DNA from: an uncultured Paracoccaceae bacterium
GTDB taxonomy: Bacteria; Pseudomonadota; Alphaproteobacteria; Rhodobacterales; Rhodobacteraceae
Assembly: GCA_947499635.1 (NCBI GenBank)
Contig: CANMPD010000001.1
Span: 496,001 to 560,000, forward strand
Length of the DNA stretch: 64,000 bases
Reading direction: 5' to 3'
Of the stretch, positions 28,519-38,685 are shown piece by piece. The position numbers and the translations under genes were made by a program. Each line of letters starts with the position of its first letter. Position 1 is the stretch's first letter. The notes beneath the pieces were generated by a model. That model did no database searches. It was not told the origin of the DNA and saw only the letters and a program-made list of their open reading frames with translations.

Positions 28519-30552
28519 TTAGGTTTCAAATGTCAAAATCACATCATCCACTGCAAGGCTGTCTCCTGCGGACGCTCGCAGTTCGTGAATAACGGCCTTT
28601 TTCTCGGCACGCAGGATGTTTTCCATTTTCATTGCTTCAATGGTACACAACGCCTGCCCCGCCTCGACGGTTTGTCCAACTTCAACGTCAACTTTGACCA
28701 CCAGACCTGGCATCGGACACAATAGAAATTTGGATGTATCCGGTGGTAATTTTTCCGGCATTAACGCTGCCAACTCGGCCTGGCGTGGGCGACGCACCTT
28801 AACGGTTAAATCAGCACCACGGCTACGAATTCGGAACCCTTGGGTGATTTTATCAACCTTTAACACCAAAGGCGCATCATCGGTGGCCAGTCGCGCCACG
28901 GTGTGTCCCGGTCGCCAATCCGAAGCAACCCGAATATTTTCACCATCTTCAAATTCAACGGTGGTTCCTTGCGGATCAGCCGTAAGCTTCAACGCAAATT
29001 CGCACCCTTGCAGGGTCACAACCCATGAATTGCCAACACGACGCGCATGATTATCCATACGACCGGATACTTGAGTGCGGCGGATCTCCGCAACCCGGTG
29101 CATCGCGGCACAACAGGCTGCAATGCGTCGCAACTCAGATTCTGGCAGATTGACACCGTCAAACCCATCGGGGAATTCTTCCTCAATAAATGCGGTTGTC
29201 ATTTCACCTGAGACAAACTTGGGGTGATCCATGACTGCTGCCAGAAACGGCAAATTATGACCTATACCTTCGACTTCAAAACTGTCCAACGCCACACGCA
29301 TCGCCTCAATGGCCGCATCGCGGGTTGGCGCCCACGTGCAGAGTTTTGCGATCATTGGGTCGTAAAACATTGAAATTTCACCGCCCTCAAAAACGCCGGT
29401 ATCATTGCGCACGACAATATCACCCACATCCCCTGCTGCGGTTCCAGGCGTATATGTTGTGGTTTCAGCAGGCGGCCGGTAACGGGTTAAGCGGCCGATT
29501 GATGGAAGAAAATTGCGATAAGGATCTTCAGCATAGAGACGGTTCTCGATGGCCCATCCAGTCAACGTCACGTCATCTTGCGAAATACTGAGCGGCGCAC
29601 CTGCGGCGACGCGGATCATCTGTTCAACCAGATCAACACCTGTGATCAATTCTGTCACCGGATGTTCGACCTGCAAGCGGGTGTTCATCTCAAGGAAGTA
29701 GAAATTTCTGTCACCATCGACAATAAACTCCACTGTCCCAGCCGAGGCATATCCCACCGCCTTAGCCAGAGCCACGGATTGTTCCCCCATCGCTTGGCGG
29801 GTGGCTTGATCAAGGAAGGGACTGGGCGCCTCTTCGACCACTTTTTGATTGCGTCGCTGGATCGAGCATTCTCGCTCGCCCAGGTAGATCCCGTTGCCAT
29901 GAGAATCGCATAGGACTTGAATTTCGATATGGCGGGGTTGGGTGATGAATTTTTCAATAAAAATGCGATCGTCGCCAAAGCTATTTGCGGCTTCATTCTT
30001 TGAAGATTGGAACCCTTCGCGCGCTTCGTCATCGTTCCACGCAATGCGCATTCCCTTACCACCGCCACCAGCGCTGGCTTTGATCATCACGGGATAGCCT
30101 ACATCATTGGCGATGCGCACCGCGTCTTCTGCATCATTGATCAACCCCATATATCCTGGCACGGTGTTAACTCCGGCCTCTTGGGCGATTTTCTTAGAGG
30201 TGATTTTGTCGCCCATTTTCTCAATTGCACCAACAGGTGGGCCGACAAACGCAATCCCAGCTTGTTCAAGCGCCTGTGCAAAACGAGCATTTTCCGACAA
30301 GAACCCATAGCCTGGATGGACGGCCTGTGCACCGCTTTGCGTCACGGCCTGCATCACTTTGTCGATCACAATATATGACTGGTTGGCTGGTGCCGGTCCA
30401 ACATGAATGGCTTGGTCAGCCATTTTCACGTGCAAGGCTTGCCTGTCAGCATCAGAATAGATTGCGACGGTCTCTATCCCCATTTTACGGGCCGTTTTTA
30501 TAACACGACATGCAATTTCACCACGGTTGGCGATTAAGATTTTATTGAACAT
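28519..30552 (-). CDS. pccA: Propionyl-CoA carboxylase alpha subunit (biotin carboxylase + BCCP)
   Basis: The 677-residue protein starts MFNKILIANRGEIACRVIKT. The biotin carboxylase domain occupies about 1-450 (ATP-grasp loop KASAGGGGKGMRI; FLEMNTRLQVEHPVTE). A BT linker follows, then a C-terminal biotinyl domain with EAMKMEN (biotin on the second Lys-containing position). It carboxylates biotin with ATP and bicarbonate for PccB. ATG at 30552 has AGGTAGGAAT directly upstream and is preferred over 30633. It belongs to the minus-strand pccB...pccA cluster. Confidence 0.97.
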   Translation of the reverse strand: MFNKILIANRGEIACRVIKTARKMGIETVAIYSDADRQALHVKMADQAIHVGPAPANQSYIVIDKVMQAVTQSGAQAVHPGYGFLSENARFAQALEQAGIAFVGPPVGAIEKMGDKITSKKIAQEAGVNTVPGYMGLINDAEDAVRIANDVGYPVMIKASAGGGGKGMRIAWNDDEAREGFQSSKNEAANSFGDDRIFIEKFITQPRHIEIQVLCDSHGNGIYLGERECSIQRRNQKVVEEAPSPFLDQATRQAMGEQSVALAKAVGYASAGTVEFIVDGDRNFYFLEMNTRLQVEHPVTELITGVDLVEQMIRVAAGAPLSISQDDVTLTGWAIENRLYAEDPYRNFLPSIGRLTRYRPPAETTTYTPGTAAGDVGDIVVRNDTGVFEGGEISMFYDPMIAKLCTWAPTRDAAIEAMRVALDSFEVEGIGHNLPFLAAVMDHPKFVSGEMTTAFIEEEFPDGFDGVNLPESELRRIAACCAAMHRVAEIRRTQVSGRMDNHARRVGNSWVVTLQGCEFALKLTADPQGTTVEFEDGENIRVASDWRPGHTVARLATDDAPLVLKVDKITQGFRIRSRGADLTVKVRRPRQAELAALMPEKLPPDTSKFLLCPMPGLVVKVDVEVGQTVEAGQALCTIEAMKMENILRAEKKAVIHELRASAGDSLAVDDVILTFET

Positions 30553-31023
30553 ATTCCTACCTCTTATCGCGACACTACCATGTGATGCGCCAGAACAAAG
30601 AGCAGAAATGCACTGCGTGATACTTTCAACCACTTTTCACGCATCCCACCGTAGCTGCAACGCCCACAAAGTTATGCAACGTATCAAACGAATATACACA
30701 GGCATGAAAAATGGGCAGGAGAGACGTAGGAAGAAACGCACCCTGCCCAATAGTTGAAGGGACCACATCGGTGATGTGTCTACTCACACCACCCAAAGGC
30801 AGCCTCTCTGTCGCAAACTTTCCTACAGGCCAAAAGAAAGATGCCTTATAACGTTATTTTGGGCAATTTCTTGCGAGAAAACAGAGCCCCCTTAAGCGCA
30901 GAACCGCCAAACAGGCATAGAACTCAGCTCATATTAAAACGAAAATTTATTACAGAAAACCCCGACACGCGCACAGGCGTACCGGGGTTATAAATCGAAT
31001 TATCTTTGATTTTTCGTGCAGCT
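30553..31023. other. 470-bp intergenic region upstream of pccA
   Basis: No convincing gene on either strand. It holds the terminator of the upstream gene (30958-30989) and presumably the pccA promoter. A GGGCAGG / CCTGCCC pair (about 30713-30746) brackets a 24-nt loop and may be an RNA leader structure. Confidence 0.5.
30958..30989 (-). terminator. Rho-independent terminator of the 31024-31404 gene
   Basis: Stem AACCCCG / CGGGGTT with an inner ACGC / GCGT helix; on the minus strand it is followed by TTTTCTGT. Transcription of pccA therefore likely starts anew downstream. Confidence 0.7.
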
Positions 31024-31404
31024 TTATTCGTCGTCCCAATCGTCTTCGGTACTTCCGCCTGCAAGAAAAACCTCAGGAAAGCTGCGTTGAACCACATCAA
31101 CATCGATACGCAGTAAAGCCTCGTAATCCTTGGCTGGGAACGGATCATCAACTGCGACCACCTCCCGTCCAAACAGCCAGCTCAGGCGGCCAGCATCTAG
31201 ATTACCACGTTCGAATGGCTCTTCGCCAAAATGGTCCCATAGCGCCTTCATGAAAGCAGCATCAGCGCGTTTGTCTGGCGGGCGGCGGTCACGATAGCGT
31301 TCGCGCCGAGTGATTGGCGTTACCCCTTTGGGGTTTGCGCGCCGGATCACGAAATGAAAATCCGTACCGGACAAACGTCCGGGAAAGCCACGGTGTTTTA
31401 GCAT
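31024..31404 (-). CDS. Conserved hypothetical protein of the propionyl-CoA cluster
   Basis: The 126-residue soluble protein has a basic N-terminal half (ITRRERYRDRRPPDKRADA) and an acidic tail ending in DDWDDE. No motif is recognised. It sits in the pccB-to-pccA interval where Rhodobacteraceae carry small conserved genes. It ends in a strong terminator. Confidence 0.65.
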   Translation of the reverse strand: MLKHRGFPGRLSGTDFHFVIRRANPKGVTPITRRERYRDRRPPDKRADAAFMKALWDHFGEEPFERGNLDAGRLSWLFGREVVAVDDPFPAKDYEALLRIDVDVVQRSFPEVFLAGGSTEDDWDDE

Positions 31405-31444
31405 AAATCTACCTTTGGTGCCGTTCTCAGCGGCAACGGTGAGA

Positions 31445-31462
31445 GCCGGCCACAGGGCCGGC
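31445..31462. repeat. GC-rich hairpin between small lipoprotein and next gene
   Basis: Perfect 7-bp stem GCCGGCC / GGCCGGC with a 4-nt loop, extended by GAG / CTC outer pairs. It has no U tract on the minus strand, so it may be a transcript-processing or attenuating structure rather than a full terminator. Confidence 0.4.
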
Positions 31463-31473
31463 CCCTCGTTATT

Positions 31474-31614
31474 TTACTTGTATTTACCAGTATAAACTGG
31501 CTCGGAGCTGATCGGCTCCGGCTCAACGATAATGATTTCTTCTTGCTTAGGGGCACAAGCTGCGGCTGCGACAACCAGGCCTGACAGAGCGATAAATTTA
31601 AGAGTCTTTGACAT
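31474..31614 (-). CDS. 46-residue lipoprotein
   Basis: This small gene encodes a signal peptide with a lipobox-like VAAAACAPK (Cys20), followed by an acidic, Pro-rich tail (EEIIIVEPEPISSEPVY). GGAG lies 8 nt upstream of the ATG. Tiny lipoproteins with this layout occur in the pcc cluster of Rhodobacteraceae. Function unknown; possibly an outer-membrane anchored spacer peptide. Confidence 0.75.
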   Translation of the reverse strand: MSKTLKFIALSGLVVAAAACAPKQEEIIIVEPEPISSEPVYTGKYK

Positions 31615-32287
31615 AAATGTCTCCATTGCGTTCACTAATGAAACCTGCGCGGGTTGTTACCCGCAAGGAGGATCGTTTCTCCACATATCACACTCTAACG
31701 ATAAAGATCATTGCTGGGTATCGCAATTCTACGTCTGCAGCCAGTTGTGGCCACAAAATCGCAATCGCTTCACCGCTTAACGTCAGAAAACAGCGGTACA
31801 CGCAATACAAGATATGAGTAACCACCCAACCTTATCGTAATAAATCCCACCCATTTCTCTGACACCTTTACAACGAATTCATGACGCGGCTGGAAAAGAG
31901 CGATTCTACTTAAGGGTGAATTTTTCGGATTATCGCGCACGGCGATACCTAAGGATAAAACCACAGGTATTCAGCGTAAAAAACAGATCAATGGTAATAT
32001 CTGCGGCTTCAGCCTTTGCCCAGCGCTCCACGAAAACCGTGTGTCATAAGCAAAGCTCCTCCTGCTGAAGCCGCAGGCGCTGCGCTCGCGGCGCGCGCCG
32101 AACTCGGAAGTCCTGAAAATAGAAAACAGTGATTCGGGCCCTTATGTCAAACACTGTTACAATTTTGTGCATTCACTTTAGGTTGCGCCCTAAAGCTGAG
32201 CATAAGTTAAACCACCCAATACAACAGCGCATGCAGGTATGTTATCGACGCATAACGGCGATGTAACATGCTCATATAAAGGAAATA
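31615..32287. other. 673-bp intergenic region with structured elements
   Basis: No conserved protein is apparent. Besides the long inverted repeat at 32001-32076 it holds a small hairpin (CGCGGGT-TGTT-ACCCGC, about 31648-31664). On the minus strand a TTGACA at about 32150 could serve as a -35 element for a transcript covering the structured region. A 64-codon minus-strand frame (31770-31964) has no start signal or similarity and is not called. Confidence 0.45.
32001..32076 (-). other. Long inverted repeat enclosing a 12-codon ORF (candidate leader or small RNA)
   Basis: On the minus strand CTGCGGCTTCAG (32076-32065) and CTGAAGCCGCAG (32012-32001) form a perfect 12-bp stem, extended by the partly complementary GCTTTGC / GCAAAGG. 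The 52-nt loop begins with a strong SD (AGGAGGAG) followed by ATG and a 12-codon ORF (MTHGFRGALGKG) whose TGA stop abuts the right arm. A T6 run follows about 17 nt after the stem. This arrangement suggests a structured transcript with a leader peptide or a dual-function small RNA; nothing known is recognised. Confidence 0.4.
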
Positions 32288-32653
32288 TTAAGATTTAGCG
32301 CGACTCACACGGTTTGCATGCCGCAGCCATCGCTCTTGGTTTTTAGGGTTCTCTAACACATCGCGAATTTTCTGCTCTACCCGTGATGAAATGGGCTTGG
32401 GTAACCGTCCCCCTGCAGTCACTTCGATAACCCCATCTCGCAAGTGAACTTGCACAACCGGTGAAAAGCCTCGCAGGTTCTGTAATGCCCGCCACATATC
32501 CTGTCGAATTTGATGTGCCACGCGTGTCGGCTCTGCCCGCGTAAGGACCGTTTTGACAGCGACATCAAACCGTGCGGGCAGCTGTCGTGCGACAGTCACA
32601 ATTTGTGCGTCGCCCTGTTCATCACGAAGCGTGTACCATTTAGGAGACCGCAT
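32288..32653 (-). CDS. Conserved hypothetical protein downstream of pccB
   Basis: The 121-residue soluble protein begins MRSPKWYTLRDEQGDAQIVTV, with a mixed alpha/beta pattern and a basic C-terminus (NQERWLRHANRVSRAKS). It lies 92 bp after pccB on the same strand. No catalytic motif is recognised; proteins of this type accompany pccB in roseobacters. Confidence 0.65.
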   Translation of the reverse strand: MRSPKWYTLRDEQGDAQIVTVARQLPARFDVAVKTVLTRAEPTRVAHQIRQDMWRALQNLRGFSPVVQVHLRDGVIEVTAGGRLPKPISSRVEQKIRDVLENPKNQERWLRHANRVSRAKS

Positions 32654-32745
32654 ATATCTGTTCCAGTATTACAAAGCTCAACAGCCGCCCGTCCCGCATA
32701 CCTGTGTTATAGGAATACGGGAAACGCAGAGTCCGGCCGTTAGAA

Positions 32746-34278
32746 TTAAAGTGGGATGTTATCGTGTTTCTTCCACGGGTTTTCCAACCGTTTGCCACGC
32801 AAGCTTGCAAAGGCTCGCGCTACGCGACGACGTGTTGAGCGAGGCTGGATAACTTCGTCAATAAATCCACGTTCCGCCGCGACAAAAGGATTGGCAAAAC
32901 GATCCTCATAATCCGCAGTATGGGCGGCGATTTTCTCGGAATTGCCCAAATCGCTACGGTGCAGGATCTCGGTCGCACCTTTGGCTCCCATGACAGCAAT
33001 CTCAGCCGTCGGCCACGCATAGTTAAAGTCACCGCGCAGGTGTTTGGAGGACATCACATCATAAGCCCCTCCATAGGCCTTACGGGTGATTACCGTGACC
33101 TTGGGCACTGTGGCTTCCCCATAGGCAAACAACAGCTTGGCGCCGTGTTTAATGACCCCACCATATTCCTGCGCAGTGCCCGGTAAGAACCCAGGGACAT
33201 CGACCAATGTGAGGATAGGGATTTCAAAACAGTCGCAAAACCGTACAAACCGTGCAGCCTTACGAGAGCTGTCGATATCCAGACACCCCGCCAGCACCAT
33301 GGGCTGGTTGGCAACGATCCCAACAGTCTGTCCTTCAAGCCGGATAAAGCCAGTGATGATATTTGCAGCAAAAGCTTCTTGGATCTCGTAGAAATCACCC
33401 TCATCTGCGAGTTTGAGGATCAGCTCTTTCATATCGTATGGTGTATTCGCGTTGTCAGGAACCAACGTATCAAGGCTATCTTCAATCCGCGCAGGATCAT
33501 CAAAGAACGGACGCACAGGCGGCTTTTCACGATTGTTCAGTGGCAGAAAATCGATCAGACGACGCACTTCGGCAAGTGTTTCGACATCGTTCTCAAATGC
33601 GCCATCCGCAACGCTGGATGTTTTAGTATGCGTGGTGGCGCCACCTAGCTCCTCGGCGGTAACAACTTCGTTCGTTACGGTTTTCACCACATCCGGTCCG
33701 GTGACAAACATGTAGGAACTGTCTTTTACCATAAAGATGAAATCAGTCATGGCAGGCGAATACACCGCCCCCCCCGCACAGGGCCCCATGATCACAGAAA
33801 TCTGCGGCACCACGCCAGATGCCAAAACATTGCGTTGGAAAATTTCAGCATATCCAGCCAAGGCATCCACGCCTTCTTGAATCCGCGCACCACCGGAATC
33901 ATTCAGACCAATGACAGGCGCGCCGTTTTGAATAGCCATATCCATAATTTTACAGATCTTTTGTGCGTGGGTCGCTGAAACCGATCCCCCTAGGACTGTA
34001 AAGTCCTGACTATAGACATAGACCTGACGCCCATTCACAGTACCCCACCCTGTGACCACACCATCACCTGCGGGTTTATTATGCTCCATCCCAAAATCCG
34101 TGCAGCGATGACTTACGAACATATCGAATTCTTCGAAACTGTCTTCGTCAACCAGCAGTTCGATCCGTTCCCGCGCGGTCAGCTTGCCCCGGGCATGCTG
34201 GGCATCAATACGGCGCTGTCCACCTCCAAGACGCGCGTCCTCGCGGCGGGTTTCCAATTCTGCCAGTATGTCTCTCAT
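32746..34278 (-). CDS. pccB: Propionyl-CoA carboxylase beta subunit
   Basis: The 510-residue carboxyltransferase moves CO2 from biotin to propionyl-CoA. The two crotonase-fold halves are seen ([39 protein letters not shown]; then [20 protein letters not shown] and [20 protein letters not shown]). ATG at 34278 is chosen over GTG at 34281, with AAGGA 7 nt upstream. It starts the minus-strand pcc cluster and is divergent from a Bcr/CflA pump. Confidence 0.97.
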   Translation of the reverse strand: MRDILAELETRREDARLGGGQRRIDAQHARGKLTARERIELLVDEDSFEEFDMFVSHRCTDFGMEHNKPAGDGVVTGWGTVNGRQVYVYSQDFTVLGGSVSATHAQKICKIMDMAIQNGAPVIGLNDSGGARIQEGVDALAGYAEIFQRNVLASGVVPQISVIMGPCAGGAVYSPAMTDFIFMVKDSSYMFVTGPDVVKTVTNEVVTAEELGGATTHTKTSSVADGAFENDVETLAEVRRLIDFLPLNNREKPPVRPFFDDPARIEDSLDTLVPDNANTPYDMKELILKLADEGDFYEIQEAFAANIITGFIRLEGQTVGIVANQPMVLAGCLDIDSSRKAARFVRFCDCFEIPILTLVDVPGFLPGTAQEYGGVIKHGAKLLFAYGEATVPKVTVITRKAYGGAYDVMSSKHLRGDFNYAWPTAEIAVMGAKGATEILHRSDLGNSEKIAAHTADYEDRFANPFVAAERGFIDEVIQPRSTRRRVARAFASLRGKRLENPWKKHDNIPL

Positions 34279-34462
34279 CACACGTCCTTGATATAATGCT
34301 TATTTTGGTCTTCGACCACGTTAACGGGTGACAGAGCTTTCCCCAAGGCATATTTCCGCCCGACACAACCTCCACTGTCATAACACATGCAGGAACGGAC
34401 CTTGATTAACGGGGGCAACCATACGATATGTAACTTTTACCCTATATTCAGCGAGTCCATTT

Positions 34463-35656
34463 TTGAGACACACCACCCCCCCGAGCATTCTTACGCTCGT
34501 TTTGCTGTGCAGCTTGCCAGCTTTATCTTTAAACGTATTTCAACCTTCCTTGCCTGGAATGGCTGCATATTTTGATGTTGAATATTCGTTGATCGCCCTA
34601 TCCGTCCCTCTGTATCTTGCAGCATCAACGGTTGTGCAAATTCTCATCGGCCCGATGTCCGATACCTTAGGGCGCAGACCCGTGATCATGGTATCAATGA
34701 TCCTCTTCTTACTGACGACCTTGGGCTGTATCTTTACAACCAATATCACCGTGTTTTTAGTCCTTCGTATGGCGCAATCATTTATTGCCATGTCTATGGT
34801 TCTCAGCCGCGCAGCAATCCGCGACATGTACGAGGGTCCAAAGGCTGCCAGTATGATTGGCTATGTCACGATGGGCATGACTATCGTCCCGATGCTGGGC
34901 CCTATGTTGGGTGGTTATATCGATGATATCTATGGCTGGCAGGCAAATTTCTGGCTCTTGTTTGCTGTGGGGCTTGTGATCGCCATCATATTTTGGATCG
35001 ACTTTGGCGAAACCGCTCGCGTCAGTGGCAAGACTTTACTTGAGCAATTCCGCGAATATCCCGAGCTTTTAACATCACCCCGATTTTGGGGATATTCGCT
35101 TGCTGCGGGTCTCACATCTGGCAGCTTCTTCGCCTACTTGGGTGGCGCGCCCTATGTGGGCGTGAATGTCTATGATCTAACCAGCTCAGAATTAGGCATA
35201 AACTTTGCAGCCCCAGCCGTAGGGTATTTCATCGGAAACTTCCTATCAGGCCGCTATTCTGAACGTTTCGGCATCAATGCAATGATCACATGGGGCAGCA
35301 TCATCAACCTAGGCGGCGTTGGCCTCTCGTTGCTGATTTCCATAATGGGGCTGGATACCGCTTATAGCTTTTTTGGCTTCATGTGTTTCGTCGGCCTAGG
35401 CAACGGCATGACCATTTCCAACGGAACCGCGGGTGCAATCAACTTACGGCCGCATCTCGCAGGCACCGCTGCGGGATTGTTCTCGGCTGTGATGGTTGGC
35501 GCCAGTGCCGTGATGTCTGCCGCCGCAGGCTGGATGGTAGGCCCAAACATGGGCGCAGCACCGTTACTGGCAATTATGTGCCTCAGCGCCATCGGCGGCT
35601 GTGTCGCGATCTTGGCGGTGCTACGCCGCGAAAAACACCTGCAGGCAGTAATCTAA
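34463..35656 (+). CDS. MFS efflux transporter, Bcr/CflA family (second copy)
   Basis: The 397-residue protein has about 12 TM segments and the loop GPMSDTLGRRPVIM. It appears to start at TTG 34463: the deduced MRHTTPPSILTLVLL aligns with MRHSSPRLSTLVLTT of the copy at 5628-6827, which supports this start although the SD is weak. Proton-driven drug or metabolite efflux is inferred from family. Its 3' end overlaps the convergent DUF465 gene by 4 bp. Confidence 0.88.
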   Translation: MRHTTPPSILTLVLLCSLPALSLNVFQPSLPGMAAYFDVEYSLIALSVPLYLAASTVVQILIGPMSDTLGRRPVIMVSMILFLLTTLGCIFTTNITVFLVLRMAQSFIAMSMVLSRAAIRDMYEGPKAASMIGYVTMGMTIVPMLGPMLGGYIDDIYGWQANFWLLFAVGLVIAIIFWIDFGETARVSGKTLLEQFREYPELLTSPRFWGYSLAAGLTSGSFFAYLGGAPYVGVNVYDLTSSELGINFAAPAVGYFIGNFLSGRYSERFGINAMITWGSIINLGGVGLSLLISIMGLDTAYSFFGFMCFVGLGNGMTISNGTAGAINLRPHLAGTAAGLFSAVMVGASAVMSAAAGWMVGPNMGAAPLLAIMCLSAIGGCVAILAVLRREKHLQAVI

Positions 35657-35898
35657 ACGGCAACTTTATTAAGCTGCGCCCAGATTTGATCTTTCAGTAT
35701 CGCGCGGGTTTTACGCAGCTCGACCTCAGCCTGTGCCGAAATCGGCTCCACATTGGTTTCCGCCCGGTGGACTGCACGGTTTACCGCGTGATAGTCTTGC
35801 GCCAATTTGGCAAAATACGCATCACTTTGACGTAGCGCACTGATTTGATCTTGGTGCTCGGGGAAGTCTTCTGCCAGCTCGTGTGGAGTATGGGACAT
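35653..35898 (-). CDS. DUF465 (YdcH-type) small coiled-coil protein
   Basis: The 81-residue, highly charged helical protein matches the short DUF465 pattern (FPEHQDQISALRQSDAYFAK, then YHAVNRAVHRAE). Function unknown; members are widespread in alphaproteobacteria. It is convergent with the MFS gene, with a 4-bp overlap. Confidence 0.8.
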   Translation of the reverse strand: MSHTPHELAEDFPEHQDQISALRQSDAYFAKLAQDYHAVNRAVHRAETNVEPISAQAEVELRKTRAILKDQIWAQLNKVAV

Positions 35899-36022
35899 CG
35901 TCTGCCTCCTGTTGGTGTACGAGGATATACTTGAACCTTATCCACCCGGCGCGCCCTAAACCTTGATCCGGATCAAATACATGATCCTATCTACACGCGA
36001 TCTGGCAGTCTCAGTGACAACA

Positions 36023-36625
36023 TCAGCCCAGTAAGATCTTAATCGCCAAAACCCACATCACCAGCGCGATCACCATATCCAGAATACGCCATGACATCGG
36101 CTTAGCAAACACAGGGGCCAGATAACGTGCGCCAAACCCAAGCAAGAAAAAGAACAGTGCCGATGCACAGCTTGCCCCCACCGCAAACCACACCGGCGCT
36201 GGATATTGCCCCGAGATCACCCCAAGTAATACAACCGTATCCAAATACACATGCGGGTTTAGCCATGTCAGCGCTAGGCATGTAGCTAATACCGGCCAAA
36301 GTGACCCAATTTGCGCATTATCAGAGCTTTCCAAGGCTTCGCCTCCACGCCAAGCAGAGATCAGCGCGCGCGCACCGTAAAAAGCAAGGAACGCCCCTCC
36401 CAACAGCCGCATAGCCCTCTCAAACCACGGAAGGGCCGCAATCAGGTTGTCAAATCCCGCAACCCCCGCCGAAATTAAAAGTGCATCTGACACGGCGCAG
36501 ACCAAAACAACAGCACCCACATGTTGACGGCGAAGTCCCTGTCGCAGCACAAACGCGTTTTGTGATCCAATCGCAAGGATAAGGCTGAACCCAAGGGAAA
36601 ACCCGGCAAGAAGACTGCTGTTCAT
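36023..36625 (-). CDS. argO: LysE/ArgO-type amino-acid exporter
   Basis: The 200-residue inner-membrane protein has about six TM helices and the LysE-family start FSLGFSLILAIGSQNAFVLRQG plus TWLNPHVYLD in the middle. It exports arginine or related basic amino acids in E. coli. ATG at 36625 (MNSSLLAG) is preferred over 36673, with AGAGGA upstream. It is divergent from a LysR gene of the ArgP type, the classic regulator/exporter pair. Confidence 0.88.
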   Translation of the reverse strand: MNSSLLAGFSLGFSLILAIGSQNAFVLRQGLRRQHVGAVVLVCAVSDALLISAGVAGFDNLIAALPWFERAMRLLGGAFLAFYGARALISAWRGGEALESSDNAQIGSLWPVLATCLALTWLNPHVYLDTVVLLGVISGQYPAPVWFAVGASCASALFFFLLGFGARYLAPVFAKPMSWRILDMVIALVMWVLAIKILLG

Positions 36626-36750
36626 GTGATGTAATTCCTCTGCACGTGATGTCTGAAGGGTTTGCGTTCGCACGAACCGCTCGACGCTTGACTACTGAAC
36701 TATCCATCTTTAGCCAAATTAATATTCATTACTCATGATTAGTAAAATTA

Positions 36751-37653
36751 ATGCATCTTGATCAAAACCATCTCGCAGCCCTTACCGCCGTTTTACGATA
36801 TGGCTCCTTTGATATGGCGGCACAGGCTTTGGCGCTCACACCTTCGGCGGTTTCACAACGTATAAAGGCATTGGAAGACCGCACCGGAGCCGCTGTCGTG
36901 ATACGAGGGCATCCCTGTGTGGGCACCGCATTAGGCAAGCGGATCGCCAGATACCACGACGATGTAGGTGTACTAGAAACCAAACTATTACGGGACCTAG
37001 GCCTACATCAAAACGCACCACCAGCTCGTCTGCGTATCGCCGTAAATGCTGATAGTCTTGCGACTTGGTGTGTGGACGCCCTGGCGCAAACCGACGGATT
37101 GCTATTTGACCTTTTGGTCGACGACCAATCTCATAGCGCTGACTGGCTAAAACGCGGAGAAGTGGCCGCTGCCGTAACCTTGGGCACCTTCGGGGATCGT
37201 CCTGTTCCCGGATGCGATCAGTTTCCACTTGGAACTGAGGCCTACCTCGCGACAGCCAGTCCCGCATTTGTTGCGCGCTGGTTTTCCCAAGGCATCACAG
37301 TCGAAACCCTGCGTCAGGCACCTGTATTGGTGTTCAACAACAAGGACACGTTACAACATGATTGGGCGGCACAGGTGTTGGGCACTGCATCATCGGTACA
37401 TTTGCCAAATCAACATTACATACCCTCAACTGCCGCTTTCACACATGCCGCGCGTCTCGGGCTAGGTTGGGGAATGCAGCCAATCTCTCTTGTTCAGGAG
37501 ATGCTACACCGTCAAGAGTTGGTCACCCTTACACCAGATCAGCCACTCAAGATCCCACTGAGTTGGCAAGTTAGCCGTATTCTGGCCCCTACCCTTACAA
37601 ACCTCACCAAAGCGATACAAACTGCAGCCAAATCCGGCCTGCCTCCTCTATAG
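36751..37653 (+). CDS. argP: LysR-family regulator, ArgP/IciA type
   Basis: The 300-residue transcription regulator has an N-terminal winged helix-turn-helix (FDMAAQALALTPSAVSQRIKALE) and a type 2 periplasmic-binding-like effector domain. Its divergent position next to argO, 125 bp apart, strongly supports the ArgP assignment, with induction of the exporter by arginine or lysine in relatives. Confidence 0.88.
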   Translation: MHLDQNHLAALTAVLRYGSFDMAAQALALTPSAVSQRIKALEDRTGAAVVIRGHPCVGTALGKRIARYHDDVGVLETKLLRDLGLHQNAPPARLRIAVNADSLATWCVDALAQTDGLLFDLLVDDQSHSADWLKRGEVAAAVTLGTFGDRPVPGCDQFPLGTEAYLATASPAFVARWFSQGITVETLRQAPVLVFNNKDTLQHDWAAQVLGTASSVHLPNQHYIPSTAAFTHAARLGLGWGMQPISLVQEMLHRQELVTLTPDQPLKIPLSWQVSRILAPTLTNLTKAIQTAAKSGLPPL

Positions 37654-37696
37654 CCTCACCATCTCAGGGTCGGGCATACACACACCACAAAAAAGA

Positions 37697-37715
37697 CCTG
37701 CCCGTCTAGGGCAGG
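37697..37715 (-). terminator. Rho-independent terminator of yebC
   Basis: Stem CCTGCCC / GGGCAGG around a 5-nt loop; on the minus strand it is followed by TCTTTTTTG. It also lies after argP on the other strand. Confidence 0.75.
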
Positions 37716-37762
37716 CCCGTTTAACAACAGCCATGTTGTGATACGCGGCGTGGGTTTAGCAA

Positions 37763-38503
37763 TTACAGCTGCGACATAACCTCGTCAGAGGCTTCAAAAT
37801 TGGTGGTGACACGTTGAACATCGTCATCATCCTCCAGCGCATCAACAAGCTTCATCAGCTTTTGCATGTCTTCCAACCCTAATTCGGTGGTGGTGGTTGG
37901 TTTCCAGATCAACTTGGTGCTTTCCGTCTCGCCCAACACTTTCTCAAGCGCGGTCGAGACTTCGTTCAGGTCGACATCCTCACAATAGATCACATGCCCC
38001 TCTTCGGAGCTGTCGACATCTTCAGCACCTGCGTCGATCGCGGCTTCCATCACTGTATCTGCATCGCCAACAGATACGGGGTATGTGACCTCGCCTTTAC
38101 GCTCGAACATAAAGCCAACCGAACCGGTTTCACCCAAGTTGCCGCCATTCTTCGAAAATGTTGATCGTACAGTCGAGGCTGTGCGGTTTTTATTATCCGT
38201 CATCGCCTCTACGATTACCGCCACCCCGTTGGGACCATAGCCTTCATAGCGGATCTCGTCATAGTTTTCCGCATCACCGCCCATTGCCTTTTTGATCGCA
38301 CGATCGATCACATCCTTGGGGCAGGAGTTGGATTTGGCTTCTTTTACAGCCAAACGCAAACGTGGGTTTTTCTCTGGGTCCGGGTCGCCCATTTTGGCGG
38401 CCACGGTGATCTCCTTGGCCAATTTGGAAAACAGTTTTGAGCGCACCGCATCCTGACGCCCTTTACGGTGTTGGATGTTTGCCCATTTGGAGTGGCCTGC
38501 CAT
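37763..38503 (-). CDS. yebC: YebC/PmpR family regulatory protein (TACO1 homologue)
   Basis: The 246-residue protein has the family start [19 protein letters not shown] and internal [19 protein letters not shown]. Members act as transcriptional regulators or help ribosomes through proline-rich stretches. Full family length; it stands alone and ends in a terminator. Confidence 0.95.
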   Translation of the reverse strand: MAGHSKWANIQHRKGRQDAVRSKLFSKLAKEITVAAKMGDPDPEKNPRLRLAVKEAKSNSCPKDVIDRAIKKAMGGDAENYDEIRYEGYGPNGVAVIVEAMTDNKNRTASTVRSTFSKNGGNLGETGSVGFMFERKGEVTYPVSVGDADTVMEAAIDAGAEDVDSSEEGHVIYCEDVDLNEVSTALEKVLGETESTKLIWKPTTTTELGLEDMQKLMKLVDALEDDDDVQRVTTNFEASDEVMSQL

Positions 38504-38685
38504 GGTAGTATCCTTGACGTTTTAAATCCTCAATCTGGCGCTCATATAGCCCTTGCATGCCTTGGCTTTCAAGCCAATCGCGCATGAAAAGCACGAAAGG
38601 GCTCTGCTTCCATCAGATTTTTACACAAATACATGGGCAAACAAATCCAATCGTAACGACAATCTCTACAATTGCCGCCCTATGG

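Noticed and set aside
31770-31964. 64-codon minus-strand ORF in the pcc cluster gap
   Set aside because: No SD, no similarity, and codon use unlike neighbours.
32001-32076. Selenocysteine readthrough of the mini-ORF TGA
   Set aside because: A hairpin lies nearby, but readthrough would give only a few further residues without selenoprotein character.
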